This document shows, piece after piece, positions 37,901-49,031 of a stretch of DNA of 64,000 nt. Origin of the DNA: Episyrphus balteatus (Eukaryota > Arthropoda > Insecta > Diptera > Syrphidae). The notes beneath the pieces were generated by a model. It was not told where the DNA came from. It saw only the letters and a program-made list of their open reading frames with translations, and searched no databases. A program made the translations under genes and the position numbers. The DNA lies in the NCBI RefSeq assembly GCF_945859705.1, contig NC_079135.1, positions 18,540,501-18,604,500 on the forward strand, read 5' to 3'. The first letter of the stretch is position 1. Each line of letters begins with the position of its first letter.

Positions 37901-40900
37901 GCCCTCTTACAAAATGAAGACTCAACATTTTTAAAATCTTCATAAGTTCCTTCTTCTTCATGAAACAATTTTAAGCTCATGCAGCCCTCTTACAAAATGA
38001 AGACTCAACATTTTTAAAATCTTCATAAGTTCCTTCTTCTTCATGAAACAATTTTAACTTCAAAATGAACTACAAAATGAAGACTCAAAATTTTTAAAAT
38101 CTTCATAAGTTCCTTCTTCTTCATGAAACAATTTTAATCTGATGCAGCCCTCTTACAAAATGAAGACTCAACATTTTTAAAATCTTCATAAGTTCCTTCT
38201 TCTTCATGAAACAATTTTAAGCTCATGCAGCCCTCTTACAAAATGAAGACTCAACATTTTTAAAATCTTCATAAGTTCCTTCTTCTTCATGAAATAATTT
38301 TAAGCTCATGGAGCCCTTTTACAAGATGAAGACTTTAAAATTTTAAAATCTTCATAAAATCCTTGTTCTTTATGAAACAATTTTAACATCATGAAGCCCT
38401 CTTACAAAATGAAGACTCAAAATTTTTAAAATCTTCATAAGTTTTCTTCTTCATGAAACAATTTTAACTTCATGAAGCCGTCTTACAAAATGAAGACTCA
38501 ACATTTTTAAAATCTTCATAAGTTTCTTCTTCTTCATGAAACAATTTTAAGCTCATGCAGCCCTCGTACAAAATGAAGACTCAACATTTTTAAAATCTTC
38601 ATAAGTTCCTTCTTCTTCATGAAACAATTTTAAGCTAATGCAGCCCTCTTACAAAATGAAGACTCAACATTTTTAAAATCTTCATAAGTTCCTTCTTCTT
38701 CATGAAACAATTTTAACTTCAAAATGAACTACAAAATGAAGACTCAAAATTTTTAAAATCTTCATAAGTTCCTTCTTCTTCATGAAACAATTTTAATCTG
38801 ATGCAGCCCTCTTACAAAATGAAGACTCAACATTTTTAAAATCTTCATAAGTTCCTTCTTCTTCATGAAACAATTTTAACTTCAAAATGAACTACAAAAT
38901 GAAGACTCAAAATTTTTAAAATCTTCATAAGTTCCTTCTTCTTCATGAAACAATTTTAAGCTAATGCAGCCCTCTTACAAAATGAAGACTCAACATTTTT
39001 AAAATCTTCATAAGTTCCTTCTTCTTCATGAAACAATTTTAAGCTCATGCAGCCCTCGTACAAAATGAAGACTCAACATTTTTAAAATCTTCATAAGTTC
39101 CTTCTTCTTCATGAAACAATTTTAAGCTCATGCAGCCTTCTTACAAAATGAAGACAAGAAATTTTTAAAGTCTTCATAAAATCCTCTTACAAGATGAAGA
39201 CTTTAAATTTTTAAAATCTTCATAAAATCCTTGTTCTTTAAAAAAACAATTTTTTTTCCTTCTATTCTTTATAAATGTTTGTACTTTTACGAAGCAATTT
39301 TTTGTGCTTTAAACTTCATTAAATCATTGTTATTTTTTTAATATAATACAAAGTCAGCAAACTCTTCATTTTTAACAAATCTTCGTTTATTTCAGTTCCT
39401 CAAGCTCCACCTCCACCACCGCCAACAACAACAACAACCACAACAACGACCACCACGACAACTGTCCGGCCACCAGTCTACTCCAAATATGTTTGCGGTG
39501 TTAAGGGTACTCGTCGCACCGGGCGCAGTCTTCGTTTGGACCACATTAACTATCGCCGCGAGAAATACGGACGTGCAAGACGTCAATTGCAACAGCAAAT
39601 GCGACATCCTGTGTATATAAGTGATGCTTCCACTGCAACAGCTTCAGTATCAACAACAAATAATGGCATCATGAAGACCACAGAACGTCTAATTCTCGGC
39701 TCAACTGTGATCCCAATCCAGATCAATAATGACAAACTGGGTGATTTGGTTTATGGGGACGAGTACATTGAGAACAATCTAATTAGACAGCCAGCAGCTT
39801 CTGACAGTAGTGCCATTGAAATTCCACAACAGCGGCCGGTGTATAGTAATTACAGTATGCGTCGTCGCGGACGCGTTGTGGGAGGTGAAGACGGTGATAA
39901 TGGCGAATGGTGCTGGCAAGTTGCCTTGATTAATTCGCTAAATCAATATTTATGTGGAGCCGCTTTAATTGGTACTCAATGGGTGCTTACCGCTGCACAT
40001 TGCGTAACAAAGTGAGTTCGATGATTTTTATGATAAGGGACATAAAAAATAAGATTCATTTTTATTGGGTTTTATGATGTTGAAGATCTTTTAGAAGATT
40101 GCTGATTAATTCTTTGATTTTTAGTATTGTTCGGTCTGGAGATGCAATTTATGTCCGTGTTGGAGACTACGATTTGACAAGAAAATACGGTAGTCCGGGA
40201 GCTCAAACTTTAAGGGTGGCTACAACTTATATCCACCATAATCATAATAGTCAAACTTTGGATAATGATATTGCTCTTCTAAAGCTTCACGGTCAAGCTG
40301 AGTTAAGGGACGGTGTTTGCTTGGTAATAATTTGTCTTAATTTGTTCAAACTTTTATAAACCCTTTTTGCTTTTAGGTCTGTCTACCGGCTCGAGGTGTC
40401 AATCATGCAGCTGGAAAACGTTGTACAGTTACTGGTTACGGATACATGGGTGAATGTAAGAATCGTTTAAAGCTTTTTTCTTCTTTTGAAAAATTAAAAA
40501 AAAAAAACTTTTTTCAAAATTTCCTTTAGCTGGTCCAATTCCATTAAGAGTTCGTGAAGCTGAAATACCCATTGTAAGTGATACAGAATGTATTCGTAAG
40601 GTCAACGCTGTGACGGAGAAGATCTTCATTTTGCCAGCTTCAAGCTTTTGTGCGGGAGGCGAAGAAGGAAACGATGCTTGTCAGGTACATATTTTTCAAA
40701 TTTTAACACCTTTTAACATTTTTTACGTATGGTTTTTGAAAATTCCTTTTCAGGGTGATGGAGGTGGCCCTCTAGTCTGTCAAGATGATGGATTTTATGA
40801 GTTAGCTGGTTTAGTGTCATGGGGCTTTGGTTGTGGTAGGCAAGATGTGCCCGGTGTTTATGTTAAGGTGTCATCATTTATCGGTTGGATAAATCAAATT

Positions 40901-40921
40901 ATAAGCGTAAATAATTTATAG
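28958..40921 (+). CDS. mas: Masquerade, clip-domain serine protease homolog (1,050 aa, 12 exons)
   Basis: Coding exons: 28958-29066, 32184-32543, 32603-32761, 32839-32957, 33015-33733, 33799-33965, 34033-34335, 39396-40011, 40125-40323, 40377-40455, 40530-40684, 40754-40921. All are GT/AG and in frame (3,153 nt). Residues 1-25 are a signal peptide. Five six-Cys clip-type knots lie at 51-81, 160-190, 315-344, 452-485 and 530-563, separated by Thr-, Pro- and Gln-rich linkers. The trypsin-like domain starts VVGG at 806 after RRRGR. His847 (TAAHC) and Asp899 (DNDIALL) are present, but the active Ser is Gly998 (GDGGGP), so it cannot be a normal serine protease. Drosophila Masquerade has this substitution, five such knots and almost the same length; it is a secreted protein for muscle attachment and axon guidance. 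The C-terminus SSFIGWINQIISVNNL matches closely. The intron after exon 7 is nearly all satellite DNA. Confidence 0.97.
29067..32183. other. masquerade intron 1
   Basis: The 3.1-kb first intron follows the signal-peptide exon (donor gtaagt, acceptor ttaatttcag). It has no supported exon. It includes a stop-free minus-strand stretch at 29900-30064 that looks more like coding sequence than its surroundings, and a less AT-rich block at 31040-31680 that may be an old repeat but has no clear partner in this window. Confidence 0.8.
34361..39244 (+). repeat. 83-bp satellite array filling masquerade intron 7
   Basis: About 58 tandem monomers of 83-84 bp fill nearly all of the intron at 34336-39395, starting about 25 bp after the donor and stopping about 150 bp before the acceptor. 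A monomer contains ttcttcttcatgaaacaatt, then a variable ttaagctcatgcagccctc or ttaacttcatgaagccctc, then ttacaaaatgaagactca, atttttaaaatcttcataag and ttcc. Two main subtypes exist, one with tacaaaatgaagactcaa and one with tacaagatgaagacttta plus a T-tract. Each monomer holds the inverted pair atgaaga/tcttcat. No long open frame is present. Confidence 0.95.
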
Positions 40922-41430
40922 TTTTTAAGTTTTGAATTTTCCAAAAAAAAAAAAAACAGAACAATTTGGTTTCTAAAATAATGATTTTTCAATTACTCGA
41001 ATAAGAATTTTTTTTAAGTTTCGATATTAGCAAAAAAGGGAATTTTAAATTATTTTTTTTTACTTTAAGTTTCAAAATTTTTATATACCAGTGGTAATGA
41101 ATTTTCTCTGTTAAAAGAGAAATTCGAAAAAAAAAATGAAATAGAGTGATTAGATTTAGAAAAATTGGATAAATTTGAGTACACTTTTTAAATAGTGAAC
41201 TTGTTTATCCTTAACAAAAATTAAAAAAAAAAAAACACGAAATGATAAATTTTACTGACAACATATCAAAGACTTTTTGTTCAATTTAATTTCAATTTAT
41301 ATTATTTTTTTCAAATTTTTAGTTATAAGTATGTTATTTATATTTTTTTTTTTGGATTGAAAGTCGTGTAATTGAATCGAAATGTATATAAATAAATAAA
41401 AACAAAAAAAATATTTTATAATAAAATTAA
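40922..41430 (+). terminator. mas: masquerade 3' UTR and polyadenylation region
   Basis: The stop codon TAG ends at 40921. Downstream sequence is AT-rich without exon signals. Overlapping AATAAA hexamers occur at 41391-41400 within aataaataaa, the best polyadenylation candidate, giving a 3' UTR of about 0.5 kb. Other A-rich tracts make the exact end uncertain. Confidence 0.45.
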
Positions 41431-44400
41431 ATCTTAAAATTCTTGGGTCTTCTTTTTGAATGTTGTTGAGAAAATGGATATATGATATCATCTGCTAGAT
41501 GTGTTATACTTTCCAACTAGATATTAAATTCTTATTGGAAATATTTTTGAAGTTTTCTTATTATAATTTAAATATTTTCAATGCCATCTACCGTAAACAG
41601 TCTATACTAAAAAAAACAAGAGTTATGAAAAAATCTTATAATTACCTAATTGTTAAAAAACAATTCAACAATATAATACTCTCTCAAATAGATTTTTTTT
41701 TTTTTAATTTATTTCAAAGTTTAGATAAAGTTTATTTCAGTCTTAGAAGTTTATAGACTTCTTACAATTCATGCTGAAAAAAAAATCATTTCACAACCAA
41801 CTTTTTACGAAAAATTCTAAAAATGCGGATACCTCCTAAAATTCCCATTGAACAATTCCTTAAAATAAAAATATTTTCTTATAGCAGATAAAAATGTTAT
41901 ATACTCAAGACAGTGGCTACACTGTCAAAATATGTACACTAGCAAAATATGTAGGTATTGGTTAAATGAAATAACTCCAATTATGATGATATATCAGTTT
42001 TTAAATTTATCTCTTATTTACTTAGCATTTTCACTGGTACAAATTGAAGATTAAGATTTACTGTCTAATTGCAAAATTATTTTCTATACGTATTTATTTT
42101 AAATTTTTTTTTTAACTTTTTTACTTCACCATCATCATTATTTAAAAAACAAATATTTTGTATAGTTCTTGTACTTTTTTTATAAACTCTTATAGGTACA
42201 TACATATTTACAAAGTTTGGAATGCTTCTTATACAACTTGTAATTTTTCAGTTAATTAGAACACAAATTCCTTGTATTTTGTTTGAAATTTACATAATTA
42301 AGTAGACATGGATAAAAATGGGACACCCTAGTATTTATGTACATTTCCCCAACTATTACTAAACATCTAATCTTGTGCAAACAAAAGAGCTGATGTAAAA
42401 ACTTTATGTTACAAAGATCATGTTTGTTATTGCTTAGTTTTTGTTAGTTTTCAAGTGCAAGGAGTCTTTAGTGAACAGTGCTTCAAACATTTTTTTGTAA
42501 ATTTAAATTTTTTTCAAATCTAATTTTGGTGAAAGCAAGTAAATTTTTATTAAATTCATAGTTATTGCAGTCCTGTTTTACTACCTACATTCTTTCTTTT
42601 TTGGACTCCCTCAATTATGTTTTTCTTCCCATTAATGTATATTCAACAAAGTGGAATTTAGGTCTTAGTTCAAAGAACGTGCAAACCGATATTAGGTCCA
42701 TCGGGCGTATGTTATACTTAAACCTTCTTCTGTAGATAGTAGTAGTTATTATGTTTTATATCGAAAAAAAAAATTGTTTTAAGTAATCATAATAAGTTTT
42801 ATTCTGAAAATTGTCGTTCTTCACCGTTTTTTTTTTTTTCGAAAAATTGTCATTATTTATAATGTCTTAACACTTTCCTCCAACTTTATATAGCTAAACA
42901 TTTTCCGATAATGGGCCAAAGTAACAATTCTTTTTATTGTCAGGATATTTATAAAAGGAATCAACAATATTAAGCCAAGTTATAATTTTTAATTTTGTAT
43001 ATTTTTTCAAGAGAATTAAGCTTGTGCAATTTTTTCCAGTTGTTAATATATAAACAGAACATCAAGACAGAATTATTGTACTCCTCCTTAATGTATGTAT
43101 TCGAGACAAATGAAAAATAGTTCCCAATTGGTAAATTTTTAACATTAAGAATACAAGAAAGAATTAAAAATTTGGTAAAATTATAAAAGTTGAGAGACAT
43201 TTTTTTGACAACACCTATCTTTAAGTTGAGGAGTTGTGTATGCAAGATTCTTTAATTTTTTTTTAAACATTTATTCGTTAAAAACCAATAATCAATATCC
43301 AAGTGATTAGGAATTTCTTATTATTTTCCATTAAGTAAATATTGATTAAATATTTTGATGCTTTTTTTATTTGTATTCAAGATATTTATTGGTTTGATAA
43401 AGGTACATCTTGGTGTCTGTGAATATTTCCATTACCATTATTAGAAATGTTACTACGGAAGACACATAGTTAGTTTAAGTATCATAAAATCTATATCTAA
43501 CTGGATAACACTTAGATATAAGTACAATATAATGAAGCAGTATTGTTTAAACAAAAGAGCTGATGTAAAAACTTTCAATTTTAAGAATCAAGTAAATTTT
43601 TATTTTTTCGGTTTATTTTCGTACAAGAGATTATACAATTTTTGGAACTGCCTCATGATCATTTAATACAAAATTTATTAATAAAGTGATTTGTAGGAAA
43701 TATATTACATATTTTGATAATACAAATTTTTCCTTTTTTTTAATTTATTGAATCATAGAAAAAAATTACTATTTTTTTTTGTTCTTATTTTCAATCTTCA
43801 GATTTTTTTTTTGTGTGTTTAAAAGTTTTAGCTATGAAAAGCACATGAATTCGTTTAGCTTCACTTCTCTTAAACAAAAACAAATCGCTAAGTGCTGAAG
43901 TAAGTATCTAAAATATAAATTGTATAAATTATTTAAAACAGTCTATTTTTCTTCAGAGTACTAGAGAAAATTGATAAGACAGTGCACATTTTCAAAAACA
44001 ATTTTTAAATGAGAAAAAGTCAAGAGGTGCTTAAACGCATAACCTTACCCTTCAAACTTAAATTTTTTTTTAATTAATTATTGTTTTTTCTTGCTCTATT
44101 TAAGAAAAAAAAATCCGTTGCTTACTCATCCATCTCATCACATAATAATAAAAAGAGTTGACACTCAAATTTAAATAAGTCAGTTAGATTTTTTTTTTTT
44201 TTTTCAATATAATGAATAATAAGTACCTCTACTTATTTTCTTCCCATGGCCTTGTAATAATACCTATATGATGAAAAATGAATTTCCTCAAGGTTTTTCT
44301 GTTATTAAAATTCTTTATAAAATGCGCGCCAAATATATTCAAATTTCACCCTACTATGTCCTCTATCTATCTTCAACTAACGTCTCTAAATCGTTACTCA

Positions 44401-45673
44401 AATAAAATATATAATAAAAAAAAAACTTCCCAGAGTTCTAATACATCACCATCAAATCAAGTAAATAAGTTCTGTGAAATACCTATCCAGCTATGCTTTT
44501 TTTTTGTGACTCTCTAAACTAATTTTACCCTAAAATCAAACGCTGCCAAAGTCTCTCATATAATTTTTTTTGTTGTTTAATTCTAATTCGCATTGACACT
44601 CACCAAAAAATATAACCCTTTCCTCAGAATTTCTAATAATTTTTTTTTGTTGTTTGTTCTCCTGAAAAATAAACCTCTCTCTCATGTAATTATAGAGGAG
44701 AACACACAAAATTTCCTACCGTCAAAATTTGTACCCTCTAAAAAACTCATATATGCACAGGGCGGAGCATTACCGGAGTCTACAGAGTGATGATGATGAT
44801 TTCTTTCATCCTCATCCTCACATCTTTACCCAGCCAGCAAAAGATTCCAATAAGATCTTCATCCCTGTTCTAAAACTCATATATATATAACTTCTATGCG
44901 AATCTACCCAAGCAAAAGGCTTCTCTCGGTCAACAATCCAGGAGTTAAGAAGGGTCCATGCTGGGTCTAGGTATGTTTTTCACTCCCAGGCACTTTTTTG
45001 AAATCGTACCGCTCGCTCGCTCGTTCGTCGCCGCTGCCACCGTCTTCTATAGCATTTTGATTCTTTCGTATACATATAAAATTTTTTTTATATGGACTAT
45101 ATTGTACATCCCTTTTTTTTAATTTTTATTCTTTTGTAGATACCTTCTTTCTCGTCGTATGTTTTGTGTCCAAAGACGTGTGGTATGTTCTACAAATAAA
45201 TACCTACAAAAAAAAGAAGGTACAAAGATTTCCCTCCAAGAAGTGTTCCTTGTTGAATTGGATTGGACTTGTGGACTGGATAACAAAACAGTGGCGAGTA
45301 AGAACAGAAACAGAACTTTGTCTGGCTTCGGCAAGAACGGTTGAAAAATAATTTTGTATCTTGTCTCTGATAAATATTTGTTGTGTTGTGTGTCTTACTT
45401 GAAGATAAACAAAATACGATAAATGAGATTGATATCGAATCTTTTTAACTAAAAAAGTTTTAACTAAAAAAAATAAATAAGATTATCTCAAGGAATCACT
45501 TTATTTACTGTGATTTGAATTAATTAATTATTTTTGGACATATTTTTTTTTAATTCTTCTAAATTTAGAGTAATTTTAGTGGAAATTTTTTGAAGTAGTG
45601 CATGTGTTTATAGTTAGTTTAGATTAGGGTTTATTTAGTGAAATATTGTTCAACGACAAAAATTTGATAAAAA
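41431..45673. other. Intergenic region downstream of masquerade
   Basis: AT-rich sequence without a supported gene. Two copies of aacaaaagagctgatgtaaa occur near 42380 and 43553 and match, in reverse, the repeats at 57-61 kb. From about 44760 the composition becomes less AT-rich (for example gctcgctcgctcgttcg near 45011), which may mark the promoter and 5' UTR of the gene whose first coding exon starts at 45674. Confidence 0.55.
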
Positions 45674-45914
45674 ATGGAACAACCATCTGGAAGTACACAT
45701 TCGACAGTGGCAACGACAGTGACAAGTGCGGTACCAACAGTTGTTAGTAGTGTACTATTATCGGCAAATCCCCAACAAGAAGATGCAAATATATCAGTTA
45801 CCAGTGGTGCAATGTCCGAGGGACAGCGATCACTATCTGGAGCACCATCGGCCTCGTCAAGTCCAATATTAAGTCCACCGGGAAAGATCTTTGGAAGAAA
45901 TGCAAATGGAACAA
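45674..45914 (+). CDS. Probable first coding exon of an unidentified Ser/Thr-rich protein
   Basis: An ATG in good context (aaaaatgga) opens 80 codons plus one base, ending at a consensus donor, acaa|gtgagt. The protein begins MEQPSGSTHSTVATTV and is rich in Ser, Thr, Val and Ala; it ends SSPILSPPGKIFGRNANGT. There is no signal peptide, membrane segment or recognised domain, as is usual for the disordered N-terminus of a regulatory or cytoskeletal protein. Base composition is distinctly less AT-rich than the flanks, and the in-frame sequence turns into typical intron directly after the donor. I could not identify the gene, and no second exon was recognised before the window ends, implying an intron of more than 18 kb. 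Confidence 0.7.
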
Positions 45915-47675
45915 GTGAGTAACAATATTTAATTTTTTCTTTATTTACCTTTTTCATTGAATTGAATTTTATCACAATTGATTAGATAATACCGATTAGT
46001 GTTTCTGTTGTTTACTCTAAGTTTGCCACTAGAGCAAAAGTCTCAACACATCTATTAACTTTTTGCTAATTTTAAATCAGAGAGTAAAGTTCTCCAAATA
46101 TCTTAAATTCTGAAATTGAAACGCGCTATTAGTAAAAATAATGAACGATAAACATTCTATTAACACCTTTCTTATTTCTTTGAAACCCTTACAAATGTTG
46201 AAAGTTTTGTGTTTGTTTTTTTAACGTTATCCAAAATTTATATAATGTGTGGGTTGAAAATTTTAAAAAAATTACAGAACTATTATCGTATCGATGTTTC
46301 GTTGAATCTAGTCTAAAGAAAATGTTTAATATTGACTATATTCTGAATAGTCCTTACGTTTTTCAAGAATTTTCGGTCTCCAAAGGTTCCCTTACTCAAG
46401 CCTTACTTGAGTAGTATACATACTTTTCAAACTGTGAAAGATTGCTTGCTTTGAATTTAAAACAACTAAGTTTAAAAATTGTTAATTCGATTCTTCTGCC
46501 AGTACCAGCGAAAATAGGTACTTATGTCAACTTTGTTTAATTTTTTGATAGTTAAATAGGTATTTTGTTAAGACTATTTTTGGTGTAATAAGAATTCCTA
46601 AACAAATTTAGATCAACGGTTTTTTGTTTTGGATACTTTATTATTATTTAAAGTAAAAGTATAGTCAAATTTTTTAGCATTTAAGGTTTTGAGTAAGAAG
46701 CAAGATGTACAGTGAGCACTTTAGTTGTTTTTATGGTTAGTTGTTTGAATAACTGTGCTTCACCTGTGAAACCATGTGTCATTGTTTTGCATGAATTGAA
46801 CAAGTTATTTTTAACATTCAAAAGATTGCTAAAAATTAGTTCTAAACACAGTTTTGGTTTTTAGTAAACTAAATAGTGAAGGAAGTTTGATGATTTTAAC
46901 TCATTAATTTATATTTGCAGAGGTTTTTTTGTCACAAGGCTAGGGGGACTCCAAATAATTTTGGCAATTAAAACTTAATTTTTTTTTTTTGGTTTACAAA
47001 CTGTAATTAGCTTTATGTATACACGCACATGTGTATTTTATATGAGGTATGATTGAGAAATTCTTATTTTAATTTTATTTTATCATTCCGGGAACGCTTC
47101 TATAACTTAAAAAGAAACTAAAATTCAAAATGAACACACATATTAAAATGAACTGTATTTCTTAAACATTTCATACTTTCTTAAAATGAGTATAGTGTGT
47201 ACCTACATCCATCGAATTTCATTCGGGGCACGCCGTTTGTTGAAATTCATATTAAAAACATATTTTTTAGTAAAAATCGAGGTCATTAAAATATAACCAC
47301 AAAAATATTTGGTTTAATTCAAATTGGAACCGTTCTGTAGTTTTCAGAAACTTTAAATCAATATAATGTTAAAAATACAACTCATATGAGTTGCGTTGTA
47401 ATAAATGATATAGGTCGTTTCAAATCAAAAGTCCAATAAAATTGAAAACAAATAAACAGAAAACTCAATTTTATTGGCTCATTACGAAAAATCAACTCAA
47501 AAATAACAACAAATCATGCTTGTTTGAATGAAAGAAATGCTTGAGAAAAAAATAAACAAACGAAAAATCTGAATTTTGTTTATTAATGATTTATGTATAT
47601 GGTGACGACTCCAAAATAATTGAAAAATAAAAATAAGATTTACTGCCCAATTATACAAATGATGAAAAGCTGTAA

Positions 47676-49031
47676 ATCGTTTTCGATTGGCTCTCCGGAA
47701 GCGTCCGGAATCATTCAGAAGCCTTCTGAAAGTGTTTTATTCGCACTAATATGACAGGCAGAATGCTTCTTAAAATAAAAATTCTCTACTTGATTTCAAA
47801 ACAGAATTCACTCAAAATCACTAATATTTAAATAAGTAAACGTCAAACTAAATTTTCTAGTAGAAAAGCAAAAAATTTTTATTTGATTATTCACCAATAC
47901 AGATATAAAATTTCAGAATTGAGTGGAAGCGATTTAGGCCCAATTTATTGACTCTCCATTAAACTTAAATCGCCATTAAAAAAGGGAATTTTAAAATTAA
48001 AAACCAATTTCGTTTAATTCAGTCTCTTTTAAGGATTTTTTTGAAGTTTGGCATCATTAACTAATTGAGCATTAAATTTAAAAGTAGTTTTAGTTAAAAC
48101 ACCAAATTCGACCTTTTAAGAGGGATTTTTAGAGCAAATGGAGGTTTTAAACAGAATTTCTATTTATTCGCTCTCCATTAGTGTCAAATGTCATTTCATT
48201 TATTTTTTTTTATTTGAATTATTATTTTATTTGAAAAATGTCAAATGAGCTAAAGAATTATTAAAAAAACATCACAATTATGAAAAAAGTAAAGACTAGA
48301 ATTTTTTGTAGGTATACACACATGCATTTGTACCATAAAAAAGAACAAAATTCAAAGAAATTAATGCATTTCTTGTCTACTTCGCACAGATAATACTAGA
48401 TCTACTAGATTATATTCTCCACTTCAAAACTTATCATTTTTGAGATGCTGCATAATACATACATAACATACATAACATTGCAATTGAAGCCATGAGAAGA
48501 AGAGATATAAAGCTTACTTCTAAACCAATGATACGAGATGACTGCCGATAACACTTAAATTTAAGTTGTTATTTGACACCGATGGAAAAAATTAAAAATT
48601 TCACTTAACTCCTTCTTCTTCTCATGGTTTCAATTGTAGGTTGTAGCATTCTTTGGTTACCGCTGGTATATCGTTAATCTCTTGCATTTTCTGGCGTTTT
48701 CAGCTGCAAAATACTTACGGGTCATAGTTTTTTGGTTTTTCTTCCAATTCAAATCTATTTGATTTGACAAAATTGACAGATTATTTTTCAAACAAAATAA
48801 AAAATCCCTAGGATATTTTTAACAGAGTTTTAAATTTAACTTTAACTAAAGAAGAGTGAATTAAATGAATTTTTAATGATGTATACTTAAAGGCGACAAT
48901 AGTTTAACGAGGCCGTTAACTAAAGCGATAAATTTCAAAATTTAATGGAGGCTCAATAAATTGGCCCTTAAACTGTTTTATTGGATTTCAGAATGAGTGA
49001 ATCCTTAAGTTATTCCAATCGAAAACGACAT
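47676..49031. mobile_element. TIR element, family member 2, carrying a nested insertion
   Basis: The ends tcgttttcgattgg and ccaatcgaaaacgaca match the element at 16987-17499, in opposite orientation, with TAA outside each end (47673-47675 and 49032-49034). Subterminal segments shared with member 1 include ccggaatcattcagaagcct near the left and atttcagaatgagtgaatcc near the right. Removing the nested unit at 47937-48967 leaves about 325 bp. No transposase. Confidence 0.75.
47937..48967. mobile_element. 1,031-bp nested TIR element with TTA target duplication
   Basis: Ends ggcccaatttattga and, reverse complemented, gggccaatttattga are followed by matching ctccattaaa-type sequence. TTA is found at 47934-47936 and 48968-48970. 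The related element at 16987-17499 has no insertion at the equivalent position (acagtttgaatcgc near 17041-17054). A shorter inverted repeat near 48477-48640 (gaagccatgagaagaag and its partner) may be a further insertion. No coding frame is seen. Confidence 0.8.

Noticed and set aside
34361..39244. CRISPR-like array in the masquerade intron
   Set aside because: The units are contiguous 83-bp tandem monomers without unique spacers, in a eukaryotic intron; it is a satellite.
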